Assembly: GCF_024345205.1 (NCBI RefSeq)
Contig: NZ_BROC01000012.1
Span: 1-64,000 of the forward strand
DNA from: Lapidilactobacillus luobeiensis
Lineage (GTDB): Bacteria; Bacillota; Bacilli; Lactobacillales; Lactobacillaceae
Direction of reading: 5' to 3'
Length of the DNA stretch: 64,000 nucleotides
A program made the translations under genes and the position numbers. Every line of letters starts with the position of its first letter. Position 1 is the first letter of the stretch. Below are positions 42,601 to 50,984 of the stretch, piece after piece. A model generated the notes under the pieces. That model worked only from the letters and a program-made list of their open reading frames with translations. It was not told the DNA's origin and ran no database searches.

Positions 42601-42646
42601 AAATAAGGGCACGTTAGCGATTTTCAATAACAGAGGCTTACGGTAA
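39620..42646 (+). CDS. NRPS-like protein 1: adenylation, carrier, condensation-like
   Basis: 1008 residues from ATG 39620 (upstream in-frame starts at 39557 would add 21 residues). Adenylation domain about 15-485 with A3 core F-T-S-G-S-T-G (157-163), A5 'NLYGPTEATVYA', A8 'GRNDQQVQINGIRVELGEIE' and the A10 lysine in N-K-V-D-R. Position 235-type Asp in F-D-V-A-V-S suggests an alpha-amino acid substrate. Carrier domain about 515-590 with phosphopantetheine serine S543 (A-D-S-L). The last 370 residues resemble a condensation domain: the active motif reads D-H-T-V-A-D with H754 and D758, keeping the second His and the Asp of HHxxxD. No thioesterase. GC-rich compared with flanking genes. Followed by an MFS exporter gene. 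Product unknown. Confidence 0.78.
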   Translation: MKNIKMAPTIDVFGEFSAKVANSPDEIMILTASQQITYRQMCQEVVTLAASLQRQVAGEKVRILLYLPHSYKIIVSVLAVLKLGYSYVPVRHGATAADIAKIAAACQTKFVITAEEDDPRLAGLAQIVLDQSPMMLVPADAADHHLYQPDEELYVLFTSGSTGVPKGCAVSAGNVSYILHNLKTIAQYEPDDVVCFSTPYTFDVAVSEIYAFTLDPKILVYDSSEYAEFKRFPDVAYANHVTHMAVSPSSLLNMIKVYREEQLRRLFAHMKCMMVAGEAFKPELAKAWNRNDWDFRLINLYGPTEATVYATAYELVKGNDYGTNIPIGQPLAGCHYQIEHPNASGVGELVLSGQGIAHGYLNNQAENKKRFRDVAGVRSFRTGDLVSQENSQIIFHGRNDQQVQINGIRVELGEIESRISEDQEITDAVVFSDGATISAVVTAANQALDVPALQKRLISRMPRYMIPSDIRVLAQLPLNASNKVDRKQLKQLFQPAAATNAATPAATDQSTEILVGLMQRVLANKTKQQFDAQTDFFRAGADSLDTIGLLSEIETTFGVAISVDQVYQLRTAEKLIRQIQRESNSTAANAGAELACGAASNNDQAIASLSKQVGAFLFAPNGVVKQATYEALYLQRFYYDKFAKNTLPFVFKANDNASVVAIEQAIRQLLQENVLLYAKIVKRHGKLLFEDYAVPADLKIPVIRVQGDAPRFNDFVIANYEDELFYARYHQGFLAVWLILVYDTHTEVVGLFDHTVADAPSLTAIRDRLSVLLSPGDHPLVAVPPYRDYCALIRQNNTDPAAILNNWYIQALKNCAVAHHEVVLADLGSIDSCLVEKDFTFVDSVDATIQTAYLVGQRLLPLLDQSAVAVRTIMNIRNLPGFTFNKTVGDLHVSMSFPYYQTDIYAAFKARAQRVLSLFATENFRHSSILEDDAFKDDPDRNQIKAIVSAADLVVVNFLGRVTNQELEAFRRDVVTIQKRLNASDPRVYVTAVENKGTLAIFNNRGLR

Positions 42647-42834
42647 ATAGAGGCTTACAGTGATAATGAAAATTTTGGTAGTAAGAATAACGAAGCGTGG
42701 TGATTGACGACCAACACCAAGTCAACGGGGCAACTCCGCCGGCGGATCCAGCCACGACAATCGTGGCGTTCGGTCCAGACTTGATCATTGGCGTGCCTTG
42801 ATCCGCGAATCGAAGTGAATGGATCTGATCAGGG

Positions 42835-44019
42835 ATGAATAAGAATAAAATATATTTATTTTCAAGTCGAAGTATTTCCAAGATCGGGGACGTGCTGTTC
42901 GATTATGGCAACGTCACTTGGATGGCGGGACTTAGCGCCGGCATGGCCGCTAAGTATGTAGCGTTATACCAATCGGTCCAATCAGTCGTTTCCATCATCT
43001 TTAATTTATTCGGCGGAGCGGTGGCTGATAAAGCGAATCGGAAAAAGTTGATCGTCATGGCCAACGTTTTGAGCGGATGCGCCTGCATCATCATCTCGTT
43101 GTTCAATCAAACCGCCACCATGGCTTTGGGCATGATCGTGGTTAATTCATTCTTGGCGCTCATTGGCGCTTTCTCCAGTCCGGCGTATAAATCGATCATT
43201 CCTTTAGTCATGAAAAAGGATGATATCCTAAATTTCAACGCCAATATGGAAACGGCGATCCAGATCATTAATGTTAGTGTGCCAGTGCTGGCGTTACCTT
43301 TGGTGAAACTCGTTGGCGTTCGCGGCGCGTTGTTGATCGATGGGGTTTCGTTTTTCATCAGCGCCTTACTCAACAGTTTCATTGTCGCCCGTGATCCTAA
43401 CACGTCTCGGGTTGGCAAACGCCCCGGCATTCTTGTTAGTATTTTCGATGGGCTCAAATATGTGCTTCATGATGCGACTGTCCGGCTACTGCTGATCGTC
43501 TCCGCGCTGATCAACCTGTTTCTGGCCGGCTATAATTATCTGTTGCCCTTTGGCGGAAATATTTTTATGGACAATAGAGCTTATGCTATGCTCCTTAGTT
43601 CGGGGGCGATCGGCTCGATCATTGGCGCGTTCATGTCTAATAAAATCAGAAAAAGTATCAGTGTCTTTTCATTGCTAGGCTGGTTGGCCGCCAGTGGTGT
43701 GTTTATTGTCTTGATGGCCCTGTCACCTAATCTTGTCGGCACGATCATCGCCAACGCGATTTTTGAAATCTGCTTGACGATCTATAACGTCCAGTTCTTT
43801 AGTATTTTACAAATGAGCGTGAACGATGAAATTCAAGGCCGGGTTTTTAGCGCCGTCTTTACGGTGGCGGTCTTGTTCATGCCGGTGGGCACTTGGATGT
43901 TCTCCGAGTTCGTTTCGATCCGGGCCAAATGGGGCTTCCTGTTTGCCGGCTTGGGCATTTGCGTCACGGCGCTCATCGGGATGAGTTACGAGAAAATCTG
44001 GCGGAAGAGTAGTCATTAG
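42835..44019 (+). CDS. MFS transporter, DHA3/MefA-like
   Basis: 394 residues with about 11-12 hydrophobic segments. Motif A variant 'GAVADKANRKKLIVMANVLS' follows the second segment, as in major facilitator drug exporters. It lies 188 nt after NRPS1 with no terminator seen between them and shares its GC-rich composition, so it probably exports the NRPS1 product or protects against it. The ribosome binding site is weak (CAGGG directly at the ATG). The 188-nt gap has no gene that I recognise. Confidence 0.8.
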   Translation: MNKNKIYLFSSRSISKIGDVLFDYGNVTWMAGLSAGMAAKYVALYQSVQSVVSIIFNLFGGAVADKANRKKLIVMANVLSGCACIIISLFNQTATMALGMIVVNSFLALIGAFSSPAYKSIIPLVMKKDDILNFNANMETAIQIINVSVPVLALPLVKLVGVRGALLIDGVSFFISALLNSFIVARDPNTSRVGKRPGILVSIFDGLKYVLHDATVRLLLIVSALINLFLAGYNYLLPFGGNIFMDNRAYAMLLSSGAIGSIIGAFMSNKIRKSISVFSLLGWLAASGVFIVLMALSPNLVGTIIANAIFEICLTIYNVQFFSILQMSVNDEIQGRVFSAVFTVAVLFMPVGTWMFSEFVSIRAKWGFLFAGLGICVTALIGMSYEKIWRKSSH

Positions 44020-44253
44020 GCTGGTCCATGCGCGTTGTCGATGTTCGTTGATCGAGCTCGTAGAATTTAACGTTTCCTCTTGCAATCATTTTTTATTGAG
44101 CGCAAACGTGTTATCATTTGACTAAGAGAATTACGCCTAAAACAAATAGGGGCATCCGTCTAGTAAAAGAAGGGGTGCCACTTTTTTGAAGACAAGATCC
44201 GCCGGACGGATCTGACCGACGAGACTGATCAATGGAAAGGGGAGAGTGACTGA

Positions 44254-45111
44254 ATGCCACGTTATCGGGTCACCGTCGCATATGACGGGACGAATTTTGC
44301 TGGATTTCAGCGCCAACCCCAGCAGCGGACTGTTCAAGGCACGCTGGAACAGGCCCTGACCAAAATGACAAAAGGCCAGTTTGTGAAAGTCCAGGGGTCT
44401 GGCCGAACCGATGCCGGCGTTCACGCCCATGGTCAGGTGATCAATTTCGATTATCCGAAAGAATTACCGCCACGCAATATGCGTTTGGCGCTGAACAGTT
44501 TGTTGCCCTTAGATATGGAAGTGGTGGCCAGTCAGCTGGCCGCGCCGGATTTTCACGCCCAATTCGATACCATTGGCAAATGCTATCGCTATCAAGTCAG
44601 TCGCGGGCGTTTCACCGACCCTTTTCGGCGCTTTTATACCGGGCACTATCCTTATCCTTTGGATGTGGCGCTGATCCAACAAGCGTTATCTGACTTGCTA
44701 GGTGAACATGATTTCACCAGCTTTGCAGCCAGTGGCGGTGTCATTAAAAATAAAGTGCGGACGATTTATCGCGCCACAGTCGTTGAGGATCCGGCTGATC
44801 ATGAACTGACCTTTGAATTCATTGGCAATGGTTTTCTATATAATATGGTGCGGATCCTGGTGGCGACTGCTTTGGAGATCGGCAATGGCAGACGGGCGCC
44901 AGATGACTTTCAACGGCTGTTACAGATTGGTGATCGTCAAGAGGCTCGGGGCACTGCACCGGCCAGTGGACTTTACTTGGAAAAAGTTTTCTATCCCGGC
45001 GATGAAGCAGAGCTCACTAGTCTTAGCCAGATCGAGATCGTCAAACCGTTGGTACCCAAGCGGTTTTCGCCGGAATGGCGGCAGGAGCCAGATTGGGAGA
45101 ACAAGCTTTAG
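44254..45111 (+). CDS. truA: tRNA pseudouridine synthase A
   Basis: 285 residues. Makes pseudouridine at positions 38-40 of tRNA anticodon arms. Catalytic Asp is D53 in G-R-T-D-A-G-V-H-A. The body matches the family; about 30 extra residues at the C-terminus ('[19 protein letters not shown]') exceed the usual 245-255. Site GGAAAGGGGAG. Normally follows ecfT; here separated from it by the NRPS1-MFS insertion. A palindrome AGATCCG/CGGATCT lies upstream at 44195-44213. Confidence 0.93.
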   Translation: MPRYRVTVAYDGTNFAGFQRQPQQRTVQGTLEQALTKMTKGQFVKVQGSGRTDAGVHAHGQVINFDYPKELPPRNMRLALNSLLPLDMEVVASQLAAPDFHAQFDTIGKCYRYQVSRGRFTDPFRRFYTGHYPYPLDVALIQQALSDLLGEHDFTSFAASGGVIKNKVRTIYRATVVEDPADHELTFEFIGNGFLYNMVRILVATALEIGNGRRAPDDFQRLLQIGDRQEARGTAPASGLYLEKVFYPGDEAELTSLSQIEIVKPLVPKRFSPEWRQEPDWENKL

Positions 45112-45254
45112 GCGCAACCCCGACCAGGTCCCGCTTCAGTACAGTAGCCCTGCTTAGCGTCGCTTAATTTTGCGCTTCGACTATTTTATGGGGAAGTAAC
45201 GTCCCACCATGAAAAGAAAAATAGTTAAAACTTTGGGATAATCACCGATTTTCA

Positions 45255-45283
45255 TTGACTTCAGGGCTTATTTTCGGTAAACT
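45255..45283 (+). promoter_or_regulatory. rplM promoter
   Basis: TTGACT (45255-45260) and TAAACT (45278-45283), 17-bp spacer, 85 bp before the rplM start. Confidence 0.7.
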
Positions 45284-45289
45284 AGTCGT

Positions 45290-45368
45290 TGGTATTTGTT
45301 TGCCCCACGATAGGCCCCGGAAATCTTATTGAGTGTCAAACAAAACATTATTTATGGAGGAATTTATC
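45290..45368 (+). promoter_or_regulatory. rplM (L13) leader
   Basis: An 8-bp perfect stem TTTGTTTG (45295-45302) / CAAACAAA (45337-45344) encloses a GC-rich 34-nt segment. L13-binding leaders are known upstream of rplM-rpsI in low-GC Gram-positives; position and stem fit but the consensus cannot be checked here. GGAGG follows before the GTG start. Confidence 0.5.
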
Positions 45369-45812
45369 GTGCGTACAACACCTTTGGCAAAACCAGGCGA
45401 AATCGAACGTAAATGGTATGTGATCGATGCGACAGACCTTGTATTAGGTCGTTTATCTGTTGCAGCAGCGACAATCTTGCGCGGCAAGAACAAGCCACAA
45501 TTCACACCTAACGTCGATACTGGTGACAATGTAATCATCATCAATGCATCTAAACTTAAATTAACTGGTAAGAAAGCAACTGACAAGTTGTATCAACATC
45601 ATAGTGATCATCCCGGTGGTTTGAAGACACGGACGGCTGGTGATTTGCTGGCGAACAATCCTGTTCGTTTAGTTGAATTATCGATCAAAGGCATGTTACC
45701 TAAGAACACGTTGGGTCGCCAACAGTTCAGCAAGTTACATGTTTATGCTGGTGCTGATCATGAACACCAAGCACAGAAGCCAGAAATCTTAGACGCTTCA
45801 ACTATTAAATAA
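45369..45812 (+). CDS. rplM: 50S ribosomal protein L13
   Basis: 147 residues from GTG 45369 with TGGAGGA upstream; the longer frame from 45333 includes leader sequence. '[20 protein letters not shown]' and '[21 protein letters not shown]' are diagnostic. Early large-subunit assembly protein. rpsI follows after 14 nt. Confidence 0.96.
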   Translation: MRTTPLAKPGEIERKWYVIDATDLVLGRLSVAAATILRGKNKPQFTPNVDTGDNVIIINASKLKLTGKKATDKLYQHHSDHPGGLKTRTAGDLLANNPVRLVELSIKGMLPKNTLGRQQFSKLHVYAGADHEHQAQKPEILDASTIK

Positions 45813-45826
45813 GGGAGGAAATTATA

Positions 45827-46222
45827 GTGGCACAACAAGTAACTTATATCGGCACAGGCCGTCGTAAAAATTCAGTTGCGCGTGTTTTCCTCGTTCCCGG
45901 AACAGGCAAAATCACGATCAACAAGAAATCAGCTGATGACTACATGCCATTCGCAAGCCTGATTTTAGACATGAAACAACCTTTAGCTTTGACTGAAACA
46001 GAAGGCGCTTATGACGTTAACGTGAACGTTAACGGCGGCGGTTTCTCAGGTCAAGCCGGCGCGATCCGTCATGGTATCGCTCGTGCTTTGTTAAACGTTG
46101 ACCCTGACTTCCGTAGCGTTCTAAAGAGCGCCGGCATGTTGACTCGTGACCCTCGGATGAAGGAACGAAAGAAGCCAGGTTTGAAAAAGGCTCGTAAAGC
46201 TTCACAGTTCTCAAAACGTTAA
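45827..46222 (+). CDS. rpsI: 30S ribosomal protein S9
   Basis: 131 residues, GTG start behind AGGGAGG. '[19 protein letters not shown]' at the start and the tRNA-contacting tail '...[12 protein letters not shown]' at the end. Partner of L13 in a two-gene operon. Confidence 0.96.
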   Translation: MAQQVTYIGTGRRKNSVARVFLVPGTGKITINKKSADDYMPFASLILDMKQPLALTETEGAYDVNVNVNGGGFSGQAGAIRHGIARALLNVDPDFRSVLKSAGMLTRDPRMKERKKPGLKKARKASQFSKR

Positions 46223-46246
46223 TATTTCCAGCATATCAATGTTTCG

Positions 46247-46280
46247 AACACTCACTAGATTATCTAGTGGGTGTTTTTTT
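46247..46280 (+). terminator. Terminator of rplM-rpsI
   Basis: ACACTCACTAGAT and ATCTAGTGGGTGT form a 13-bp stem with minimal loop, then TTTTTTT. Confidence 0.85.
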
Positions 46281-46314
46281 GCTATCTGGCTCGGTGAAAC
46301 GGGTATTGAGCATA

Positions 46315-46390
46315 TAAAAAAGAATTCCAGTGCGCTAACATGAAGCGACTGGAATATTCTGATTGGAATCGGACGAAATGAATTGGTTAA
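46315..46390 (-). repeat. Left inverted repeat, also terminator of rgg
   Basis: On the minus strand this reads TTAACCAATTCATTTCGTCCG, then the hairpin CAGAATATTCCAGT ... ACTGGAATTCT, then TTTTTT. It ends the rgg transcript. It matches the segment at 50507-50587 over about 67 bases at roughly four of five positions, in opposite orientation, including 20+ bases outside the hairpin. Confidence 0.75.
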
Positions 46391-46457
46391 GCACGTTGAG
46401 CAACAACTATTTGCAAAAAAGCGGCAAGGATCGTTGCCATTTTTCGTAGGAAACTGG

Positions 46458-47324
46458 TCAATCCGCTACAACATCTTCAATATTGTAGTAATTTTTGAGC
46501 AGATTTTTCCATGAATTGATCTCGAATAACGCTAAGATGCTTAAGAGTTGACGAATTTCAGAATCACTCTGATACTCCGCGGGGGGCAAGACTGTGATTC
46601 TCTTAAAGAAACGGGACAAGACACAGGTGATAAGATCATCTTGATTGGGTTGTATAGAATCCAGATGATTTAGGGTGACCTGCAACAGGTCATCAGAGTC
46701 GCGTTCCAAAGCAAGGCGAAGGCAATTTCGTAATAAAATCCCGAGATAACGCGAGGTATAATTCTTTTCCTGATAATCTAGCATTTTGGCAATAGCTGAA
46801 TTGAGGCTGCTAATGAGATGTTCGGTTTCAAATAGGTAGCAACAATTGGCAAACATGGATAACTCAAAACGCCCCCATGTCTCAACTCGGTCAAGGTGTT
46901 GTGTTATCTTTTTTATTTTAGGCGCCAGTTCGTTCAGGTGATCAATTTCGATGGGCAATTGATGTCGAGGAAGTTCCGCAAGATCGATTTCTAACAGTTG
47001 ATATTCAAAATATAAGTCGCCGGTTTCTTGAAATTTCTGTTGAATTAGTTTTTCAGCCTGAGCACTTTCTTGGGGATTTTTACTGAACAACTGTTTAGTC
47101 AATTGACGCTTTTCGGAAAGATGATTTTCATTAAACAAGTACATATATTCATCGAGAGTGATATTCATTCTCTCCAAATAGCTGATGGCATATTCTAAAC
47201 TTAACTTGGTATGACGATTTTCGAAGACGGCAATTGCACTTCGGGAGGAAATACCCTGCGCCAATTTTTCCTGGCTGATGCCGCGCTCTTTTCTTAACTT
47301 GGCAAATAATTCTGCATGCTCCAT
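46458..47324 (-). CDS. Rgg/GadR/MutR-family transcriptional regulator
   Basis: 288 residues. N-terminal XRE-type helix-turn-helix (about 1-60, 'ISQEKLAQGISSRSAIAVFENR') followed by a long all-helical region of TPR-like repeats, the Rgg architecture that binds short peptide pheromones in streptococci. Length is typical (about 280-300). ATG follows AAGGAGCATAAA. It is divergent from NRPS2 with a 250-bp gap, so it is probably the local activator or repressor. Poorly conserved C-terminus; no partner peptide identified with confidence. Confidence 0.82.
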   Translation of the reverse strand: MEHAELFAKLRKERGISQEKLAQGISSRSAIAVFENRHTKLSLEYAISYLERMNITLDEYMYLFNENHLSEKRQLTKQLFSKNPQESAQAEKLIQQKFQETGDLYFEYQLLEIDLAELPRHQLPIEIDHLNELAPKIKKITQHLDRVETWGRFELSMFANCCYLFETEHLISSLNSAIAKMLDYQEKNYTSRYLGILLRNCLRLALERDSDDLLQVTLNHLDSIQPNQDDLITCVLSRFFKRITVLPPAEYQSDSEIRQLLSILALFEINSWKNLLKNYYNIEDVVAD

Positions 47325-47519
47325 TTTATGCTCCTTTTTTGTTACATGACACTACAAAACAATCCATTATCAATTATATGTCGTATTATAAGCGAAAACA
47401 TCAGAATAGCAAAGACAAGTATGGGAATGATGGTCAATGTATTATCAATTACTGCTGAATGGCTCTGGAAGCTGCAGCCAACGCGATAGGGGTACAGAAC
47501 CACCAAGGGACGGCGAAAT

Positions 47520-47540
47520 TAATATGAGCTTTTCATATTA
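47520..47540. promoter_or_regulatory. Palindrome upstream of NRPS2, candidate Rgg operator
   Basis: TAATATGA and TCATATTA, perfect 8-bp arms with a 5-nt spacer, centred about 45 bp before the NRPS2 start. No good -35/-10 pair is seen here, as expected for an activator-dependent promoter. An 11-base direct repeat ATTATCAATTA occurs at 47366-47376 and 47441-47451 in the same gap. Binding by the adjacent Rgg protein is inference. Confidence 0.4.
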
Positions 47541-47574
47541 GTGACTGATTTCTAGGAATATAAAGGTGAAGATG

Positions 47575-50475
47575 ATGAATAAGTTACTAGAAAGATATCA
47601 AAGCGTTATTGAAACACGTTCTGACAGAGTTCTGCTGAAAACTTGTATAGGGGAACAGATGACTTATCGCGAGTTTGACCAAAAAGCGCGATCATTAGCA
47701 ACTTATCTCGAAAAACGATTTGCGGACACTGCGATCGTTCCAATTCTGTCAACCGATAATTTGAATTATTTGTTGACAATGATTGCATGTTGGCTGACAG
47801 ACAAAATATATCTACCTATCAATAGTAGTATGCCATCAAAAAAAATTGAAGCGACCTTATCATTGATCGAAGTTGATGCGATCCTAACAACTGAAGGGGC
47901 ACTGCATCTGAAGGGGATCCAGCAAATACCATTGAGATTTGATAAAAACGGTATAGATGAAGCATGCAAAAGCTTTGACAATGATGTTGCCTATATGCTA
48001 TCTACCTCAGGCACAACTGGAAATCCCAAAATGGTACAAGTAACTTTCGATAATTTATACTGGCTCTTAAAAGAAATGGCGAGCACCATTCATTTTGGAG
48101 AAAATGATACTTTTATTATCTCCACACCGCCGCAATTTGATGTGTCATTTCACGAGAGTTTATCCTTCTTATTCGGTGAGGGATCTTTGCAATTCTTAGC
48201 GGCTGGACCCCCCACGCATCAATTCAAGCAGTTAAAAGAGATGATAATAAATGGAGAGACTACCCATATTGCGTTGTCACCGACATCATTGAAATCGATT
48301 TTCTCCATGACCAAAGAAAGAATTAAGAATTCTAAACTGACAACTATTCTATTAGCAGGTGAAGTTTTACCCGTGAACTTGGCAAACCAAGTTTTGGCAT
48401 TACTTCCAGATATCAGACTTTTCAATTGCTATGGACCAACAGAAAGTACCATATATGCGACTCAATACTGGATCAACGAACAAATTACAGCGAAAACTGT
48501 GCCAATTGGCCAGCCACTAAAAGGTGCCACGATTCAATTCTATCGTGGAGGGAATGTCAATGCTAGCCGTGGGGAAATATTGATTGGTGGTGAAGGTGTC
48601 AGTAAGGGATATTATCATAATCGTAGCTTAACTTTAGAAAAATTCATTGTAGTGGATGGGGTCCTTTATTACCGGACCGGTGATTTGGGACATCAGAAAA
48701 ATGGTTTGATCTTCTACGAAGGTCGCTTAGACAGACAAATAAAGATAAATGGCATTAGGATCGAACTGGAAGAAATCGAACAGGCTATCCAGAAATGTCT
48801 GGCTGATTTTACCAATTTTAGTGTATTGAAGATGAACAATCAGCTGGTTTTATTTTCAGATGAAAATCTAGACTTTGCAGAAATTCAGGCTAGACTTAAA
48901 CTTCTTTTACCGGCATACATGCTTCCAAAGCAGTATGTTCAGGTCAAGGACTTTAAGTTAACGCCAAGTCATAAACTAGATAGCAACTATCTAAAGAATG
49001 AATATGAAAAAAGATTCCTGCCAAGAAATAAGCTGAATAGGCAGGAGAATCAAATCAGTGCATTGATCAGGGGAATTTTAAACGAATCATTTTTGGCATC
49101 AACGGAAAATCTATTACTATTGCCTCGAATGGATTCTTTGATGCAAATTGAAATAATCGTTGCATTAGAGGAAAAATATCAGATTGATTTGCCGGAAGAT
49201 TTTATCAAGGAATACCGAAGTATTAACGAAATAACTGATTTTTTACAAAAAAGTCCATTGGTAAGTACTAATAATGAGCTGGATTTTACCGAAACGCAAT
49301 TAGCAAATGAATATGCGAATCTTAAAGCTATTCGTGACCTGAACACCGCGAGCATCCGTAGAACAACAGCTAGAAAAACCAATTCGTATTATTTACAAAA
49401 AGCCTATCTTGTCGATGATTTCAATCAAGTCCTAGAGCTTAAAGTCACGTTGCCCGAATCCATCAACTCGATTACAAAAATAGAGAAAATTATCCAAATA
49501 CTCGTTGAGAATAACGAATTATTACGTGCGCAATTCAGCGATACGAATGATTTAATAGTTTATGAGGGTTATCAGCATATAGTTCCAGTGGTTTCGTCCA
49601 GTCTAATAGGAAGTTTAGACGAAAAAATAAAAAGCGACCTGGAGAAAAGTGTGAAGAATTGCTTGTTATGGGAGGTTTATTTTGCTGAAGATAAAAATGT
49701 GCTTCATTTCTTTTTCAATCATTTGATTAGCGATCAAGCATCACTCAATATTATTGAGAAGGATATCTTTAAAATTATTGAGGATAAACCAATCTCCAAG
49801 AATTCTTCCTTCACAGAATTTGTCGCATTCATTGATCGAAATAGCTTGATGGCAAGCCCAGCAAAGATTTCTCGGTTAGGGTTTGAAAATGTTGTTCAGG
49901 ATAATTTCTATTCATTGGCCTATGATTCGAAGTCGAAGTATTTTAAGGTCAAAACACCTTATCAAAGTAACTATGAGAATATTGTTTATGGTAATTTTAT
50001 TCTCTCAAAGTTAGTCTGCACGTCACAAAAGCAAGAATTTGTGTCGGGATCAACCATTATTGATCTGCGAAAGTTTTCGGATCAAGATTTTTCCGATGTG
50101 TTTGGTGATGTCCATACAACGATCCCGTTTGTTTTTAGGAAGACCGATACTGAAAGTCACTTCAACGAGACTTTCAATATTATCTATCGTTCATTTCTAG
50201 CCGGTGATAACGTCAATAACACGATCTATCAAACGTATCCATTTATTCCAGAAGAAATGAAAAAGTATGAGTTTTACCTGGATGATAACTTGAAATTTAG
50301 TAATAATTTTTTAGGCGCTATCCGTGAGAAAGATGTCGCATCAACGATCGAAGGTTTGGCACAACAACAGTCTACACTTGCGCAATTTTCCAAAACTAAG
50401 TTATATGTTACTTTTTTTCGGTGCGGTGAAGAATTGATTTTTATCCCTATTACCCAGCATTTATTAGATTTTTAA
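47575..50475 (+). CDS. NRPS-like protein 2: adenylation, carrier, condensation-like
   Basis: 966 residues from ATG 47575 (AAAGGTGA five bases upstream; ATG 47572 is possible). Adenylation domain about 1-460 with A3 S-T-S-G-T-T-G near 143-149, A5 'NCYGPTESTIYA' and A8 'GRLDRQIKINGIRIELEEIE'. Carrier domain about 490-560 with S521 (M-D-S-L). The C-terminal 380 residues are condensation-like with N-H-L-I-S-D: H716 and D720 kept, the first His replaced by Asn. No thioesterase. Same domain order as NRPS1 and alignable with it, but AT-rich and clearly diverged, with a different predicted binding pocket (F-D-V-S-F-H versus F-D-V-A-V-S). Probably controlled by the divergent Rgg gene. Confidence 0.78.
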   Translation: MNKLLERYQSVIETRSDRVLLKTCIGEQMTYREFDQKARSLATYLEKRFADTAIVPILSTDNLNYLLTMIACWLTDKIYLPINSSMPSKKIEATLSLIEVDAILTTEGALHLKGIQQIPLRFDKNGIDEACKSFDNDVAYMLSTSGTTGNPKMVQVTFDNLYWLLKEMASTIHFGENDTFIISTPPQFDVSFHESLSFLFGEGSLQFLAAGPPTHQFKQLKEMIINGETTHIALSPTSLKSIFSMTKERIKNSKLTTILLAGEVLPVNLANQVLALLPDIRLFNCYGPTESTIYATQYWINEQITAKTVPIGQPLKGATIQFYRGGNVNASRGEILIGGEGVSKGYYHNRSLTLEKFIVVDGVLYYRTGDLGHQKNGLIFYEGRLDRQIKINGIRIELEEIEQAIQKCLADFTNFSVLKMNNQLVLFSDENLDFAEIQARLKLLLPAYMLPKQYVQVKDFKLTPSHKLDSNYLKNEYEKRFLPRNKLNRQENQISALIRGILNESFLASTENLLLLPRMDSLMQIEIIVALEEKYQIDLPEDFIKEYRSINEITDFLQKSPLVSTNNELDFTETQLANEYANLKAIRDLNTASIRRTTARKTNSYYLQKAYLVDDFNQVLELKVTLPESINSITKIEKIIQILVENNELLRAQFSDTNDLIVYEGYQHIVPVVSSSLIGSLDEKIKSDLEKSVKNCLLWEVYFAEDKNVLHFFFNHLISDQASLNIIEKDIFKIIEDKPISKNSSFTEFVAFIDRNSLMASPAKISRLGFENVVQDNFYSLAYDSKSKYFKVKTPYQSNYENIVYGNFILSKLVCTSQKQEFVSGSTIIDLRKFSDQDFSDVFGDVHTTIPFVFRKTDTESHFNETFNIIYRSFLAGDNVNNTIYQTYPFIPEEMKKYEFYLDDNLKFSNNFLGAIREKDVASTIEGLAQQQSTLAQFSKTKLYVTFFRCGEELIFIPITQHLLDF

Positions 50476-50506
50476 CGATATATGGAGGTAGCTGGCACGC
50501 GGTCGG

Positions 50507-50587
50507 TTGACCAATCCATTTCGTCCGATCTCAGTCAGAATATTTCAGTCACTTCATATCGGAGCACTGGAATATTCTGACTTTTTA
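50507..50587 (+). repeat. Right inverted repeat, also terminator of NRPS2
   Basis: TTGACCAATCCATTTCGTCCG precedes the hairpin CAGAATATTTCAGT ... ACTGGAATATTCTG (14-bp stem) and CTTTTT. It is the inverted counterpart of 46315-46390, so the rgg-NRPS2 pair is flanked by near-matching ends. Confidence 0.75.
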
Positions 50588-50984
50588 ATTTGGCAAATTT
50601 GTCAAGGAACAGAGCAGTAAGGTGGCATAACATCGTGAGTTCCGCATCACCGCAGCCAGCCGTGTACTTGCGGCTAACGTAAAGCCAGCGCTGCTGAGGC
50701 CCTGCTCCCACTTCAAGATAGTCTACTTATATCATTATGAAACCCTTGGTCATTGTCCAAGTAACAATTAAAGGTCTGTAATTTGAGCTTGCCTTAAAGT
50801 CCAGACGAACGTTTATACTAGGGTCGTCAATAAACTGAAAATCTTTTGATGCAAATTGGGTCGAGCTTACTTGGTCAGCTAAGTATAACAATTAGCTATG
50901 ATTGACCAAAATATATAGGTATTGGACAATTTGGCTGACTGTTATCATAATAGATTTAATAGCAACGCTGGGAGGGCGTATCAA
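50588..50984 (+). other. Intergenic region upstream of the first flavodoxin gene
   Basis: About 400 bp. Apart from the 19-bp-spacer promoter at 50789-50819 I see no gene. A GC-rich patch around 50640-50710 contains imperfect inverted repeats (AGCCGTGTACTTGCGGCT) of unknown meaning. Confidence 0.4.
50787..50825 (+). promoter_or_regulatory. MerR-type promoter, copy A
   Basis: TTGCCT (50789-50794) and TATACT (50814-50819) with a 19-bp spacer, the overlong spacing typical of promoters that MerR-family activators untwist. The spacer carries a partial dyad TAAAG...GTTTA. The 39-base element differs from that at 56928-56966 at only two positions. Confidence 0.7.

Noticed and set aside
47378-47458. 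26-codon plus-strand ORF between rgg and NRPS2 with two C-terminal cysteines
   Set aside because: No ribosome binding site and antisense to the hydrophobic minus-strand frame. Kept only as a remote alternative peptide signal.
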